From JACKBJ01 sp964549495 (GTDB taxonomy: Bacteria > Chloroflexota > Anaerolineae > Epilineales > Epilineaceae), in NCBI GenBank assembly GCA_964549495.1, contig CAZJWJ010000103.1:1-17231 (forward strand): a stretch of DNA of 17,231 nucleotides. The letters are read 5' to 3'. Shown piece by piece: positions 1 to 8,701 of this stretch. Both the position numbers and the translations under genes were made by a program. Position 1 is the stretch's first letter; every line of letters begins with the position of its first letter. The notes under the pieces are model-generated. The model worked only from the letters and a program-made list of their open reading frames with translations. It was not told the DNA's origin and made no database searches.

Positions 1-9
1 GTCGCGCTG

Positions 10-3000
10 ATGCGGCCTCGACGGCGACCAGTCATCCAGCGCATGGGCTCGGCAAGACCTGCCCGCGGCATCGTCTGGCTTGGCCGTGTGCTCCTCTGCG
101 CCTTCGCGCTATCGAGCGGCGGTCCCGCCGGCGCCCAATCGCAGCTTCCCGAGGCCTCGCTCACCTATCGCCTGAGCGAGACCTGGGTCAGCCAGCCCCC
201 GCCGCCCTACATCGCGCTGGACTGGCCCGAGGGCCACGAGGTTGGCGGCATCGGACGCGATCCGGAGAGCGGCTACCTGTTGGCCACCGATCTCGAGGAC
301 CACAGCATCCGCGTCTTCATGGCCGACGGGCGCCAGGTGCGCCAGATCGGCCGGCGCGGCTTCGGCCCGGGCCAGCTGTCGGGTCCCCGCGACGTGGACG
401 GGCTGCCGGGCGGGCAGATCGCCATCAGCGACACCGGCAACGACCGGGTTCAGATCCTGGCGGCCGACGGCACGCCGGTGGCCAGCTGGCCGGTCAACGC
501 GCCCTGGGGCCTCGAGGTGGTGCGCGACTGGGTCTACGTGCTCTCGCGGGCCGACCGCAAGGTCTACGGCTTCAGCGCCGACGGCAGCCTGCAGCGGACC
601 ATCGACCTGGCCGAGCGCAGCACGCGGCCCGAAGGACTGAGCTACCGGGGCGACCTGCCCTCGGGTGACCCGTCCATCCGGCCGGCGGCCACCTTCGCCG
701 TAGCCGATCCGGCGGCGGGCCAGGTCTTCGGCGTCCGCGACGGCTCGACCAGCATCGCCCTGCTGCAAACCACGCTGAGCCAGGTCCGTGCCGCCATCCA
801 ATGGATCGACGGCCAGAGCCTCTACTGGGTCTCGGCCCTGGGCGGGCGCGGCATCGCCTTGACCTTCCCCAGCGGCGACATCGCCACCGAGCTGCCCTTC
901 GAGGACGCCTTCGACGTCGAATCGGCCGGACTGGGCGAGGTCTACGCCTCGGTCCTGCCCGACGGGCTGATCCGCATCCCCGACCTGCAGTACCTCCTGG
1001 CGCGCGAGACCGATACCTTCGGTCGCCTGCTGCAGCCCCGCGCCATCGCCGCCGATCGGGACATCCTGATCGGAGACGGTGCGCCCAGGGCCCAGGTCTG
1101 GGGCCGTGACGGCAGCCCGCAGCTCGACATCCGCTTCGACGTCGGGCAGCCGCCGCTGTTGCCCGAGGAAGATGTCTCGCCACCGGCCGACCTGGCCATC
1201 GCCGGTGCCCGCCGCTACGCCCTCTGGCGCAGCAATGCCATCCGGGCGCTCGACCCGGAGCGCTTCGCGCCGGCCTGGGAGCCGGCCTACGACTCCAAGC
1301 GCTGGCTGACCGGACTCTCGGCCCGCAGCGATCGCCTGGCCAGCTTCGACTTGGGCAACCAGGAAGTGCTGCTCTTCGACGCGGACCTGAACCAGACCGG
1401 CAACTTCTCGCTGGCGGGCCTGGGCTTCTCCGGCTCGATGGACCTGGCCCTGGCCGAGGACCGCGTCTTCCTGGTCGACCGCCATACCTACCGCCTGACG
1501 ATCTGGTCGCTGGAGGGCGAGCTCCTGGCCACGCGCGAGATGGCCGGCCGGCCCGAGCGCGTGGCCGCCGGTCCGGAAGGTCGGGCCTTCGTCCTGACGC
1601 GGGCTGGCTGGGTCCTGGCCTTCAGCGGCGAGGGCGAGCCGGAGGGCGCCTGGTCGGTGGCGGACTCGGCGGGACTGCCCAGCGACCTGGCGGTGGACGA
1701 TGCCGGCCGGCTCTACGTCAGCGACCTGGCCGGGGAGATCCGGGTCTACGACCGCGATCCCGATGCCCCCTCCGGCCTGCCCCAGCTGGGCGATGCCTCG
1801 CGCTGCGGCGCCATCGCCTTCAAGTCGGCCCAGCCGACCCTGGTGCAGTACGGCGAGCCGGTCGAGGTGCAGCTGGTGGTCGACGGGGTCTGCCCCGACG
1901 AGGACGAGAGCGTCGACGTGGTCTTGACCATCGACCGCTCGGGCTCGATGTACGGACGCAAGCTGCAGGTCGCACGCCAGGCGGCCATCGATTTCGTGCT
2001 CGAGGTGGATGGCCCCCGCTCGCGGGTGGGCGTGACCACCTTCTCCAACGGCGCCGAGGAGCAGCAGCCGCTCAGCGAGGACCGTGCCCAGGTGATCCGC
2101 TCCATCGCCAGCCTGCAGGCCGGCGGCAGCACCAACGTGGTCGAGGGCCTGTCGCAGGCGCGGCAGACGATGATGGCCGCCATCGAGCGGGCCGGCAACG
2201 CCAAGGTCATCGTCTTCCTCTCCGACGGCCGGCATTCCATCGGCGCCGTGCCCCTGCGCTACCTGGACGACGTCATCGCCAGCGTGCGCCGCGACGGCAT
2301 CCGCGTCTTCACCATCGGCCTGGGCGCCGATGCCGACCGCGATACGCTCGAGCGCATCGCCACCGACGACTCCCACTTCTACTACAGCCCGACCGAGGAC
2401 GAGCTGGAGACCATCTACGCCCAGATCGCCGGGCGCATCACGGCCTCGCCGCTCTTCACCGACCTGACCCTGATCGACGTGGTGCCCGAGAACATGGACT
2501 ACCTGCAAGGCACCGGTCGGCCCATCGAACCGGCCTGGGACCCGGTCGAGCGGACCCTGACCTGGGCGCTGGGCGAGGTGCTCGAGCCGGGCTTCCGCCT
2601 GACCTACCAGCTGGCGCCGACCGAGGACGGGCTCTGGCCGACCAATGTCGAGGCCTACACGGATCATGTCGACGGCCGCGGCGAGCCGGGCCGGCTGGTC
2701 TTCCCGGTGCCTTACGTGCGGGTGATCGGCGCACCGACGCCCAGTCCGACACCCACGCCGACCGACACGCCGACACTGACACCGACCCCGCAGGACACGC
2801 CCAGCCCGACGCCGACCTATACGCCAACGCCGACGCCGACGGACACGCCGACGCCAACGCCGACGCCCACCGACACGCCCACGCCAACACCGACCCAGGG
2901 CCCGATCTACCTGCCCTTCGTCACCGTCGACCGCTGCGTGCCCCAATGGCGCAAGAACGACATCGTCTTGATCATCGACAGCTCGAGCAGCATGGAGGTG

Positions 3001-3528
3001 TCCAGCCATCCCGGCGGGCCGAGCAAGCGCGACGCGGCGGTGGCGGCGGCCAGCGCCTTCGTCACGCGGCTGAACTTCCCCAACGAGCACGTGGCGGTGG
3101 TGCAATTCAACGCCGATGCCGCCATCCTCACCGACCTGACCGGCGACGTCACGCGCGCCTGGTCGGCTCTGAACCGCGTGTCGATGACGCCGGGCACGGC
3201 CATCGACACCGGGCTGGAGGCGGCGCGCCAGATCCTGACCGGCCCCAAGCGCCGGCCCGACGCGACGCCGGTGGTGGTGCTCCTGACCGACGGCCGGCCG
3301 ACCTTCTCCAGCGCCGGCCAGGTGATCATCGCCGCCGAGCGCCTCAAGACCACCGGCGCCACCCTCTTCACCATCGGCCTGGGCCCGGACGTCGACCCGG
3401 ACCTCTTGATGCTCCTGGCCAGCCGGCCCAGCTTCTACTACTTCGCGCCCGGCACCGATGAGCTGACCGAGGTCTACGAGCAGATCGCCCGCCAGCTGCC
3501 TTGCGAGGGACTCCGCAGCCGCCTGTAG
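10..3528 (+). CDS. Exported NHL/beta-propeller protein with two VWA domains
   Basis: Large secreted or surface protein, probably involved in binding or structure; no enzyme signature is seen. The N-terminus is basic, then hydrophobic (VLLCAFALSS), and ends near AGAQ, which looks like a signal peptide. Residues about 60-600 hold repeated NHL-like blades (GIGRDPESGYLLATD, ISDTGNDRVQIL, DDAGRLYVSDLAG). A first VWA domain follows at about 636-800 with MIDAS residues D642-x-S644-x-S646, T708 and D739. Then come an Ig-like stretch, a Pro-Thr linker at about 908-963, a YLPFV motif, and a second VWA domain with D990-x-S992-x-S994, T1063 and D1094. Both MIDAS sites look intact, so metal-dependent ligand binding is plausible. 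The start is uncertain: ATG at 10 has no visible ribosome site, ATG at 43 would still give a good signal peptide, and the frame is open to the window edge. The Pro-Thr linker is typical of Chloroflexota exported proteins. Confidence 0.9.
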   Translation: MRPRRRPVIQRMGSARPARGIVWLGRVLLCAFALSSGGPAGAQSQLPEASLTYRLSETWVSQPPPPYIALDWPEGHEVGGIGRDPESGYLLATDLEDHSIRVFMADGRQVRQIGRRGFGPGQLSGPRDVDGLPGGQIAISDTGNDRVQILAADGTPVASWPVNAPWGLEVVRDWVYVLSRADRKVYGFSADGSLQRTIDLAERSTRPEGLSYRGDLPSGDPSIRPAATFAVADPAAGQVFGVRDGSTSIALLQTTLSQVRAAIQWIDGQSLYWVSALGGRGIALTFPSGDIATELPFEDAFDVESAGLGEVYASVLPDGLIRIPDLQYLLARETDTFGRLLQPRAIAADRDILIGDGAPRAQVWGRDGSPQLDIRFDVGQPPLLPEEDVSPPADLAIAGARRYALWRSNAIRALDPERFAPAWEPAYDSKRWLTGLSARSDRLASFDLGNQEVLLFDADLNQTGNFSLAGLGFSGSMDLALAEDRVFLVDRHTYRLTIWSLEGELLATREMAGRPERVAAGPEGRAFVLTRAGWVLAFSGEGEPEGAWSVADSAGLPSDLAVDDAGRLYVSDLAGEIRVYDRDPDAPSGLPQLGDASRCGAIAFKSAQPTLVQYGEPVEVQLVVDGVCPDEDESVDVVLTIDRSGSMYGRKLQVARQAAIDFVLEVDGPRSRVGVTTFSNGAEEQQPLSEDRAQVIRSIASLQAGGSTNVVEGLSQARQTMMAAIERAGNAKVIVFLSDGRHSIGAVPLRYLDDVIASVRRDGIRVFTIGLGADADRDTLERIATDDSHFYYSPTEDELETIYAQIAGRITASPLFTDLTLIDVVPENMDYLQGTGRPIEPAWDPVERTLTWALGEVLEPGFRLTYQLAPTEDGLWPTNVEAYTDHVDGRGEPGRLVFPVPYVRVIGAPTPSPTPTPTDTPTLTPTPQDTPSPTPTYTPTPTPTDTPTPTPTPTDTPTPTPTQGPIYLPFVTVDRCVPQWRKNDIVLIIDSSSSMEVSSHPGGPSKRDAAVAAASAFVTRLNFPNEHVAVVQFNADAAILTDLTGDVTRAWSALNRVSMTPGTAIDTGLEAARQILTGPKRRPDATPVVVLLTDGRPTFSSAGQVIIAAERLKTTGATLFTIGLGPDVDPDLLMLLASRPSFYYFAPGTDELTEVYEQIARQLPCEGLRSRL

Positions 3529-3529
3529 C

Positions 3530-3578
3530 GGTGAGTGATGCCCTCGATCGAGGACCTCGAGACCGGTTGTTCCTCACC
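3530..3578. terminator. Possible hairpin between convergent genes
   Basis: A GGTGAG/CTCACC inverted repeat (3530-3535 and 3573-3578) encloses the perfect 12-base palindrome CCTCGATCGAGG at 3542-3553. It lies between the stop of the VWA protein and the stop of the oppositely oriented PIN toxin, where a bidirectional terminator would be expected. No U-tract follows on either strand, so this is only a candidate. Confidence 0.25.
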
Positions 3579-3960
3579 AGACGGTTCGCAGCGAAGATAG
3601 CGCGGTGAGTCGACGGTCACGCGTGACCAAGACCGCGCCATGCTCCAAGGCGCTGGCCGCGATCATCCGATCGGCTGGATCGCCCGGGAAGTCCGCGCCA
3701 AGCGATGCGGATCGCACCGCGACGCTGGGCGTCAAGGGCAGCAGAACCACCCGCGGCAAGGCCAAGGCCTGCTTGATCCAGATCAGCGGCGCTCGATCCA
3801 TCTCGATCCGGCCTTTTTCGACCAGCATCGCCAGCTCCCAACAGCTGATGGCGCACACACCGATCTCCGCTGCGCTCCGAATCGACTCGGTCGCCGCCTC
3901 GGACAGCCGATCGGGCTGGCTGGCCCACCAGAGCCAGATATGCGTGTCGATGACGGTCAC
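3574..3960 (-). CDS. PIN-domain ribonuclease toxin (VapC-like)
   Basis: A 128-residue PIN-domain protein, the usual size for VapC-type toxins, which are Mg-dependent RNases that cut tRNA or rRNA when the antitoxin is lost. Visible motifs are the N-terminal acidic residue in VIDTHIWLWW (D5), ISCWELAML with the central Glu (E42), DPADRMIAASALEHGA with the third acidic site, and LVTRDRRL near the C-terminus. The start is GTG at 3960, which overlaps the antitoxin stop in a GTGA tetranucleotide, a standard sign of translational coupling. The toxin is encoded downstream of its antitoxin on the - strand. The catalytic acidic residues appear complete, so an active toxin is expected. The family call is firm; the RNA target cannot be deduced. 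Confidence 0.88.
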   Translation of the reverse strand: MTVIDTHIWLWWASQPDRLSEAATESIRSAAEIGVCAISCWELAMLVEKGRIEMDRAPLIWIKQALALPRVVLLPLTPSVAVRSASLGADFPGDPADRMIAASALEHGAVLVTRDRRLTALSSLRTVW

Positions 3961-4187
3961 GCCTCGGCGTCCCAGTCCTCGTCGATGGGCTCGACGACGT
4001 CTCCGACAATGCGGATGCTTCCGATCAGGCTTGGCAGCTGGGCATCCTCCAGCGGCATCAGGCGAGCCACGGGCTTGCCGTGCTTGGTGATGATCAGGGG
4101 CAGTCCGGTCTCGGCCACCTCGTCGAGCAAGGCCAGGCAGCGAGCCTTGAAGCGGCCGGCGGGCATGCTTCGTCGTCCCGATTCCAT
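3957..4187 (-). CDS. Phd/YefM-type antitoxin for the PIN toxin
   Basis: Small antitoxin upstream of and overlapping the PIN toxin by four bases. The core PAGRFKARCLALLDEV followed by LIITKHGKPVARLMPLE is the Phd/YefM DNA-binding fold signature. The acidic tail VVEPIDEDWDAEA fits the toxin-neutralising segment. Such proteins bind and inhibit the toxin and repress their own promoter. The start is not certain: in-frame ATGs occur at 4205, 4199, 4187 and 4166, none with a strong ribosome site. I chose 4187 because 4198-4217 is an AT-rich repeat that looks like a promoter/operator rather than coding sequence. ATG 4166 would begin exactly at the conserved core. The frame is open further upstream to 4433, but that part has no antitoxin character. 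Confidence 0.82.
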   Translation of the reverse strand: MESGRRSMPAGRFKARCLALLDEVAETGLPLIITKHGKPVARLMPLEDAQLPSLIGSIRIVGDVVEPIDEDWDAEA

Positions 4188-4197
4188 AGATGTATCC

Positions 4198-4217
4198 ATA
4201 GTCATATAACTATAGTC
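4198..4217 (-). promoter_or_regulatory. Putative operator/promoter of the toxin-antitoxin pair
   Basis: This AT-rich island in GC-rich surroundings carries ATAGTCA twice, 14 bases apart, and an ATAGT/ACTAT inverted repeat. On the - strand TTGCCG followed 17 bases later by TATGAC could be a sigma-70 type -35/-10 pair. Phd-type antitoxins usually repress their own operon at such repeats. The repeat is seen; its function is inferred. Confidence 0.5.
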
Positions 4218-4456
4218 AGTATTCGGCAAGGGTCCATCCCCTCCTGCGCTCCGGTCGCTGCGATTCGTTCTGGATACCGTAGACCTCCGCCGTTGCATCA
4301 CCGTCCCCATGAACCTTCGACCATGGTGCAGGCAGCGATTGCCGGCGCTGAATCGACAATCCGGACGCGCTTCGGACCTCGGAGGCTGGCGCGAGGGCCG
4401 GCTTGAGCCTAGAATCCTCGCAGATCGACGCAATTCGATCAGAAATCACCACAAAA

Positions 4457-4476
4457 TCTGCGCAAACCTGCGCAGA
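4457..4476 (+). promoter_or_regulatory. Perfect 8-4-8 inverted repeat upstream of the peptidase lipoprotein
   Basis: TCTGCGCA and TGCGCAGA are exact inverted repeats separated by AACC, lying 67 bases before the chosen start of the lipoprotein. This could be a regulator binding site or a 5' leader hairpin; no U-tract follows, so a terminator is unlikely. The rest of the 4206-4543 intergenic region shows only a weak -10-like TAGAAT at 4410-4415 and no convincing gene. Confidence 0.4.
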
Positions 4477-4543
4477 CTTGCATTCGGATCCGGTCTTGGC
4501 CGCCCTGCCGGCTGTCGCCGAGACCTAGCGAGGAGAGATGATC

Positions 4544-7500
4544 GTGACCGCCAAGCCTTCCCGCCTTCCCGATGACATGACGCGCCAACCCGCCGGCGGT
4601 AGGCCCCTTCGCGGCTTGCTGCTCTGGACGATCGTCCTACTGCTCGGCCTGCCCTTGGCCGGATGCCTGGGCAAGCCGGCCGAGGAGCCGGAGGCCATCG
4701 CGTCGCCCGCCGCCATGGAAGGCGCGGTGGAGGACCAGGCACCGGACGAGGGCGAGGGCGAGCCAGACGACGCCGCGGTCGATGCCGAGGATGCTGAGGC
4801 GGCCGAGCATGTCGAGACCGACCTGATCCTCGATGCGCGGCAGCTGATCTTCGAGGGCAAGCGATCCGGCGAGGGCTACTTCAGCGCCGACGGCCGCAAG
4901 CTGATCTATCAGGCCGAGCGCGAGGCGGACAATCCCTTCTACCAGATCTACCTGCTGGACTTGGAGACGGGTGACAACGAGCTGGTGTCCACCGGAGTCG
5001 GTAAGACCACCTGCGCCTGGGTGCACCCGGAAGGCGACAAGGTGCTCTTCGCCGCGACCCACGAGGATCCGGAGGCCGAGGCCAAAATGGCCGAGGAGTT
5101 CCGGCTGCGCGAGGAGGCCACCGGCCGGCGCTACGAGTGGAACTACGACGATACCTACGAGATCTACGAGAAGGACCTGGAGACGGGCGAGCTCACCAAC
5201 TTGACCAACGCGGTCGGTTACGATGCCGAGGGCTCCTGGTCGCCGGACGGCAGCAAGATCGCCTTCGCCTCCAACCGCCTGGCCTACTCCGAGCCGATGA
5301 GCGCGGAGGACCAGGAGCGCTTCGACTTCGACAACGGCTACATGGCCGACATCTACATCATGGACGCCGACGGCTCGAACGTGGAGCGGCTGACCGAGGA
5401 GCCGGGCTACGACGGCGGGCCCTTCTTCAGTCCCGACGGCAGCCGCATCGTCTACCGCCACTTCAACGAGACGGGCGAATTGGCCGAGATCTGGACCATG
5501 GCCATCGACGGCACCGACAAGCGGCAGATCACGCGCCTGGACGCCATGAGCTGGGCGCCCTTCTACCACCCCTCGGGCGACTACATCATCTTCACCACCA
5601 ACCTGCACGGTTTCCAGAACTTCGAGTTCTACATGGTCGACGTGGAGGGCCAGAAGGAGCCCATCCGGGTGACCTTCACCGAGGGCGCCGACGTGCTGCC
5701 GGTCTTCTCGCCCGATGGCCAGCAGCTGACCTGGTCGAGCACCCGCGGCGAGGGCTCGGGCTCGCAGCAATGGATCGCCGGCTGGGATCACGACAAGGCG
5801 CTCGAGCTGCTCGAGTTGGCGCCGGCCCAAGGCAGCGTGAGCTACCAGGGCGGCGAGGGAGACTTGGCGACGGCCGACATGGCCGCCACCGAGGACGAGA
5901 TCACGGCCGAGGACGCGCGGCTGCACGTCGAGGTGCTGGCCGGCGAGGCGATGGACGGCCGGCTGACCGGCACACCCGGCGAGGCGGCGGCCACCGAGTA
6001 CGTGGCCGAGGCCTTCGAAGCCCTGGGCCTGCAGCCGGCCGGCAGCGAAGGCTACTACCAGCCCTTCGAGTTCACCAGCGGCGTCTCGATGCAGGGCCCC
6101 AACGTGCTCTCGATCACCCTGGGCGACGGCACCGAGCTGGAGCCCGAGGTGGACGTCGACTGGCGGCCCTTGGCCTTCAGCAAACCGGCCTCGGCCGGCT
6201 TTGCCGACCTGGTCTTTGCCGGCTACGGCATCAACGCGCCCGAGGAGGGCGAGCAGGCGGCCTACGACAGCTACGGCGACCTGGACGTGGAGGGCAAGTG
6301 GGTGGTCGTGCTGCGCTACCTGCCCGAGAACGTCACACCCGAGCGCCGGCAGCACCTGAGCCGCTACGCCTCCTTGCGCTTCAAGGCCATGGAGGCCCGC
6401 GATCGCGGCGCGGCCGGCATCCTGGTGGTCAGCGGCCCCAACAGCCAGGTCCAGGAGCAGCTGGTGCCGCTGGCCTTCGATGCCTCGGTCTCCGGCACGG
6501 CCATCCACGCCGCCAGCATCTCGGACGACTTGGCCGGGCAGATCTTCGAAGCAGCCGGCCAAGACCTGGCCTCGGCCCAAAGCGCGCTGGACGATGGCGA
6601 GATCGAGGAGGGCGAGGGTCAGTTCGAGCTGGGCGGCGCCCAGGCCGGCGCGCACTTCACGCTGGCCTTCGAGACCTCGACCGGCCGCAACGCCATCGGC
6701 CGCCTGCAAATCGGTGACGCACCCAGCGAGGAGGTGGTCGTCCTCGGCGCCCACGTGGACCACCTTGGCCGCGGCCAGGGCGGGGATTCCTTGGCCCGGG
6801 CCGGCGAGGAGGACCAGATCCACTTCGGCGCCGACGACAATGCCTCGGGCGTGGCCGGCCTGATCGAGATCGCCCAGCAGATGGCCGCTCGCGAGACGGC
6901 CGGCGAGCTGCCCGAGGAGGCCCGCGACCTGGTCTTCGCGGCCTGGTCGGGCGAGGAGCTGGGCCTCTTGGGATCCAATCATTACGTCAAGACGATGAAG
7001 CAGGAGATGGGCGACGCCGAGACGCTCTACCCGGCGGTGGCGGCCTACCTGAACATGGACATGATCGGCCGGCTCGAGGAGCAGCTGGTGCTGCAGGGCG
7101 TGGGCTCCAGCAGCTACTGGCGCGGCGAGATCGAGCGCCGCAACGTGCCCATCGGCCTGCCCCTCTCGCTCTCGGACGACAGCTACCTGCCCACCGACGC
7201 CACCAGCTTCTACCTGGCCGGCGTGCCCATCCTCTCGGCCTTCACCGGCGCCCACGAGGACTACCACAGCCCTCGCGACACGGCCGACAAGCTGGACTAC
7301 GTCGATCTGGCCAAGACGGCCCGCCTGATGGGCCTGATCGCCCAGGGCCTGTCGACGGCCGAGGCGGCGCCGGACTACGTGGCCATCGCGCCTTCCTCCG
7401 ACAGCGAGAACCGCCGCGTGGGCCGCGTCTTCCTGGGCACCATCCCCGACTACGCCGGCAGCGAGGTCGAGGGCATGCTGCTCTCGGGCGTCTCGGCCGA

Positions 7501-7690
7501 GGGGCCGGCCGAGGAGGCCGGCATCCAGGGCGGTGACATCATCGTCGAGATGGCCGGCGAGAGCATCGCCAACATCTACGACTACACCCGCGTGCTGGAC
7601 AGCCTGAAGATCGGCGAGGAGGCCTCGGTGGTCGTGATGCGCGACGGCGAGCGGCTCGAGCTGAGCATCGTGCCGACATCGCGGGACTGA
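4544..7690 (+). CDS. Lipoprotein with TolB-like propeller, M28 zinc peptidase and PDZ domain
   Basis: Predicted cell-envelope aminopeptidase-type exopeptidase. The N-terminus has a hydrophobic stretch and the lipobox LAGC (Cys at about residue 41-43). Numbered from ATG 4538, residues about 90-440 carry PD40/WD40-like TolB repeats (SWSPDGSKIAFAS, FFSPDGSRIVYRH, VFSPDGQQLTWSS), about 550-690 a PA-like insert, and about 700-940 the M28 domain. All zinc and catalytic residues are visible: H739 in HVDHLG, D767 in DDNASG, E806/E807 in SGEELGLLGS, D841 in NMDMIG and H910 in YHSPRDT. A PDZ domain fills about 955-1050 (AGIQGGDIIVEMAGE). AGGAG at 4531-4535 is only 2 bases from ATG 4538 but 8 from GTG 4544, so I chose the GTG. 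The following DUF6544-like gene is 41 bases away, suggesting cotranscription. Confidence 0.9.
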   Translation: MTAKPSRLPDDMTRQPAGGRPLRGLLLWTIVLLLGLPLAGCLGKPAEEPEAIASPAAMEGAVEDQAPDEGEGEPDDAAVDAEDAEAAEHVETDLILDARQLIFEGKRSGEGYFSADGRKLIYQAEREADNPFYQIYLLDLETGDNELVSTGVGKTTCAWVHPEGDKVLFAATHEDPEAEAKMAEEFRLREEATGRRYEWNYDDTYEIYEKDLETGELTNLTNAVGYDAEGSWSPDGSKIAFASNRLAYSEPMSAEDQERFDFDNGYMADIYIMDADGSNVERLTEEPGYDGGPFFSPDGSRIVYRHFNETGELAEIWTMAIDGTDKRQITRLDAMSWAPFYHPSGDYIIFTTNLHGFQNFEFYMVDVEGQKEPIRVTFTEGADVLPVFSPDGQQLTWSSTRGEGSGSQQWIAGWDHDKALELLELAPAQGSVSYQGGEGDLATADMAATEDEITAEDARLHVEVLAGEAMDGRLTGTPGEAAATEYVAEAFEALGLQPAGSEGYYQPFEFTSGVSMQGPNVLSITLGDGTELEPEVDVDWRPLAFSKPASAGFADLVFAGYGINAPEEGEQAAYDSYGDLDVEGKWVVVLRYLPENVTPERRQHLSRYASLRFKAMEARDRGAAGILVVSGPNSQVQEQLVPLAFDASVSGTAIHAASISDDLAGQIFEAAGQDLASAQSALDDGEIEEGEGQFELGGAQAGAHFTLAFETSTGRNAIGRLQIGDAPSEEVVVLGAHVDHLGRGQGGDSLARAGEEDQIHFGADDNASGVAGLIEIAQQMAARETAGELPEEARDLVFAAWSGEELGLLGSNHYVKTMKQEMGDAETLYPAVAAYLNMDMIGRLEEQLVLQGVGSSSYWRGEIERRNVPIGLPLSLSDDSYLPTDATSFYLAGVPILSAFTGAHEDYHSPRDTADKLDYVDLAKTARLMGLIAQGLSTAEAAPDYVAIAPSSDSENRRVGRVFLGTIPDYAGSEVEGMLLSGVSAEGPAEEAGIQGGDIIVEMAGESIANIYDYTRVLDSLKIGEEASVVVMRDGERLELSIVPTSRD

Positions 7691-7731
7691 TCGCGCGATG
7701 TGACGGACGCGTGAAGGGCAGGAGGAAGCGC

Positions 7732-8643
7732 GTGAAGGGCATCACCGGCAAGTCGATCTCGATCGCTGTCCTCCTCCTGATCGCCGCGATCCTGGGCCTG
7801 ATCGGTCTGGGCGGCACGAGGTGGGCCGCTCAGACCGAGGAACTCCTCGAAACCCTGCAGTCGGGCCGCGCGACCGATCCCACGGCGAGCTACTCGGATC
7901 GGAAGCTCATCACCCAGCCGGCGCCGGTGCAGCGATACTTCCGCTCGGTGCTCCCGGCCGGGCAAGCGCTGATCCGGGGAGCCCATATCGAGCAGGTCGG
8001 ACGCTTCGACCTCGGTGGACCGGAGGGATCGCGCTGGGTGGACTTTCGGGCGGATCAGTGGGTCGTCACGGGTCATCCCGGCTACCGTCGAGCAGATCAG
8101 CTGGTGGGCGCCGGGCAGCCGGGCTTCGTCTGGGACGCACGGATGCGCATGGCGCCGGGCATGAGCATCTTCGTGCGCGATGCCTATGTAGATGGCGAGG
8201 GGCTCTTGACGGCCAGCTTGCTCGGCTTGTGGACCGTGGCCGATCAGGCCGGCGGCCCCGAGATGGCGCAGGGCGAGCTCATGCGCTATCTGGCCGAGGC
8301 CGCTTGGGTTCCGACGGCCCTCCTGCCCAGCCGGGACCTCTGGTGGGAGGCCATCGACGAGGATCGCGCCCGCGTGACCCTGGTCGACGGTGATGTCGAA
8401 GCCAGCCTGGAGGTTCGCTTCGACGCCCAGGACCGCATCGCGTCGGTATACTCCGAGCGCCGACATCGAGAGGTCGACGGACGCTTCGAGGCCACGCCCT
8501 GGCAAGGTCGCTTCTCGGACTATCGGCGGGTAGACGGGATCTGGGTGCCTTTCGAGGCCGAGGTCGAATGGATCTTGCCGGAGGGGCCTCATCCCTATTG
8601 GCGCGCGCGCCTCGAAGGGATCGAGTTCGATCTAGATCGATAA
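7732..8643 (+). CDS. Membrane-anchored DUF6544/DUF6920-like protein
   Basis: About 303 residues with one N-terminal hydrophobic segment (ISIAVLLLIAAILGLIGLGG) and the rest probably extracytoplasmic. The body matches my recollection of the DUF6544 (DUF6920) family: PAPVQRYFRSVLPAG, FVWDARMRMAPG, VRDAYVDGEGLLTASLLGL, then QGELMRYLAEAAWVPTALLP and WWEAIDEDRARVTL. Its function is unknown; the fold is thought to resemble lipoprotein-carrier-like beta sheets, but that is inference. GTG 7732 is chosen because AGGAGG at 7720-7725 sits 6 bases before it; the GTG at 7711 lies upstream of this ribosome site and lacks its own. It follows the peptidase lipoprotein by 41 bases and is probably in the same transcript. 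Confidence 0.8.
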   Translation: MKGITGKSISIAVLLLIAAILGLIGLGGTRWAAQTEELLETLQSGRATDPTASYSDRKLITQPAPVQRYFRSVLPAGQALIRGAHIEQVGRFDLGGPEGSRWVDFRADQWVVTGHPGYRRADQLVGAGQPGFVWDARMRMAPGMSIFVRDAYVDGEGLLTASLLGLWTVADQAGGPEMAQGELMRYLAEAAWVPTALLPSRDLWWEAIDEDRARVTLVDGDVEASLEVRFDAQDRIASVYSERRHREVDGRFEATPWQGRFSDYRRVDGIWVPFEAEVEWILPEGPHPYWRARLEGIEFDLDR

Positions 8644-8692
8644 TCCCGCTGCGCTTCTTGTCCATTGGAGTCGACCCATCGCATTCGCTTTG

Positions 8693-8701
8693 TGGTAGGA
8701 T
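8693..8701 (+). promoter_or_regulatory. Possible extended -10 promoter element for the cupin gene
   Basis: TGGTAGGAT matches an extended -10 (TGn plus TAGGAT) in the 232-base gap before the cupin gene. No good -35 is seen at standard spacing, which extended -10 promoters can tolerate. It would give a leader of about 165 bases. The assignment rests on one short motif. Confidence 0.25.

Noticed and set aside
2731..2900. ACGCCGACGCC-type tandem DNA repeat
   Set aside because: It encodes the Pro-Thr linker in frame within the VWA protein; it is a coding low-complexity region, not a CRISPR or independent repeat array.
109..3105. 998-codon open frame on the - strand
   Set aside because: It is antisense to the propeller-VWA gene, is rich in Arg/Gly/Ala/His without domains, and arises from the third-position GC bias of the real gene.
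4188..4433. Longer antitoxin from 4433
   Set aside because: The added residues are Arg/Ser-rich without antitoxin features and cross the AT-rich putative operator.
4637..7267. 876-codon open frame on the - strand and a 526-codon + frame at 5137-6717
   Set aside because: Both overlap the M28 lipoprotein, whose catalytic motifs are complete; the alternatives have low-complexity composition.
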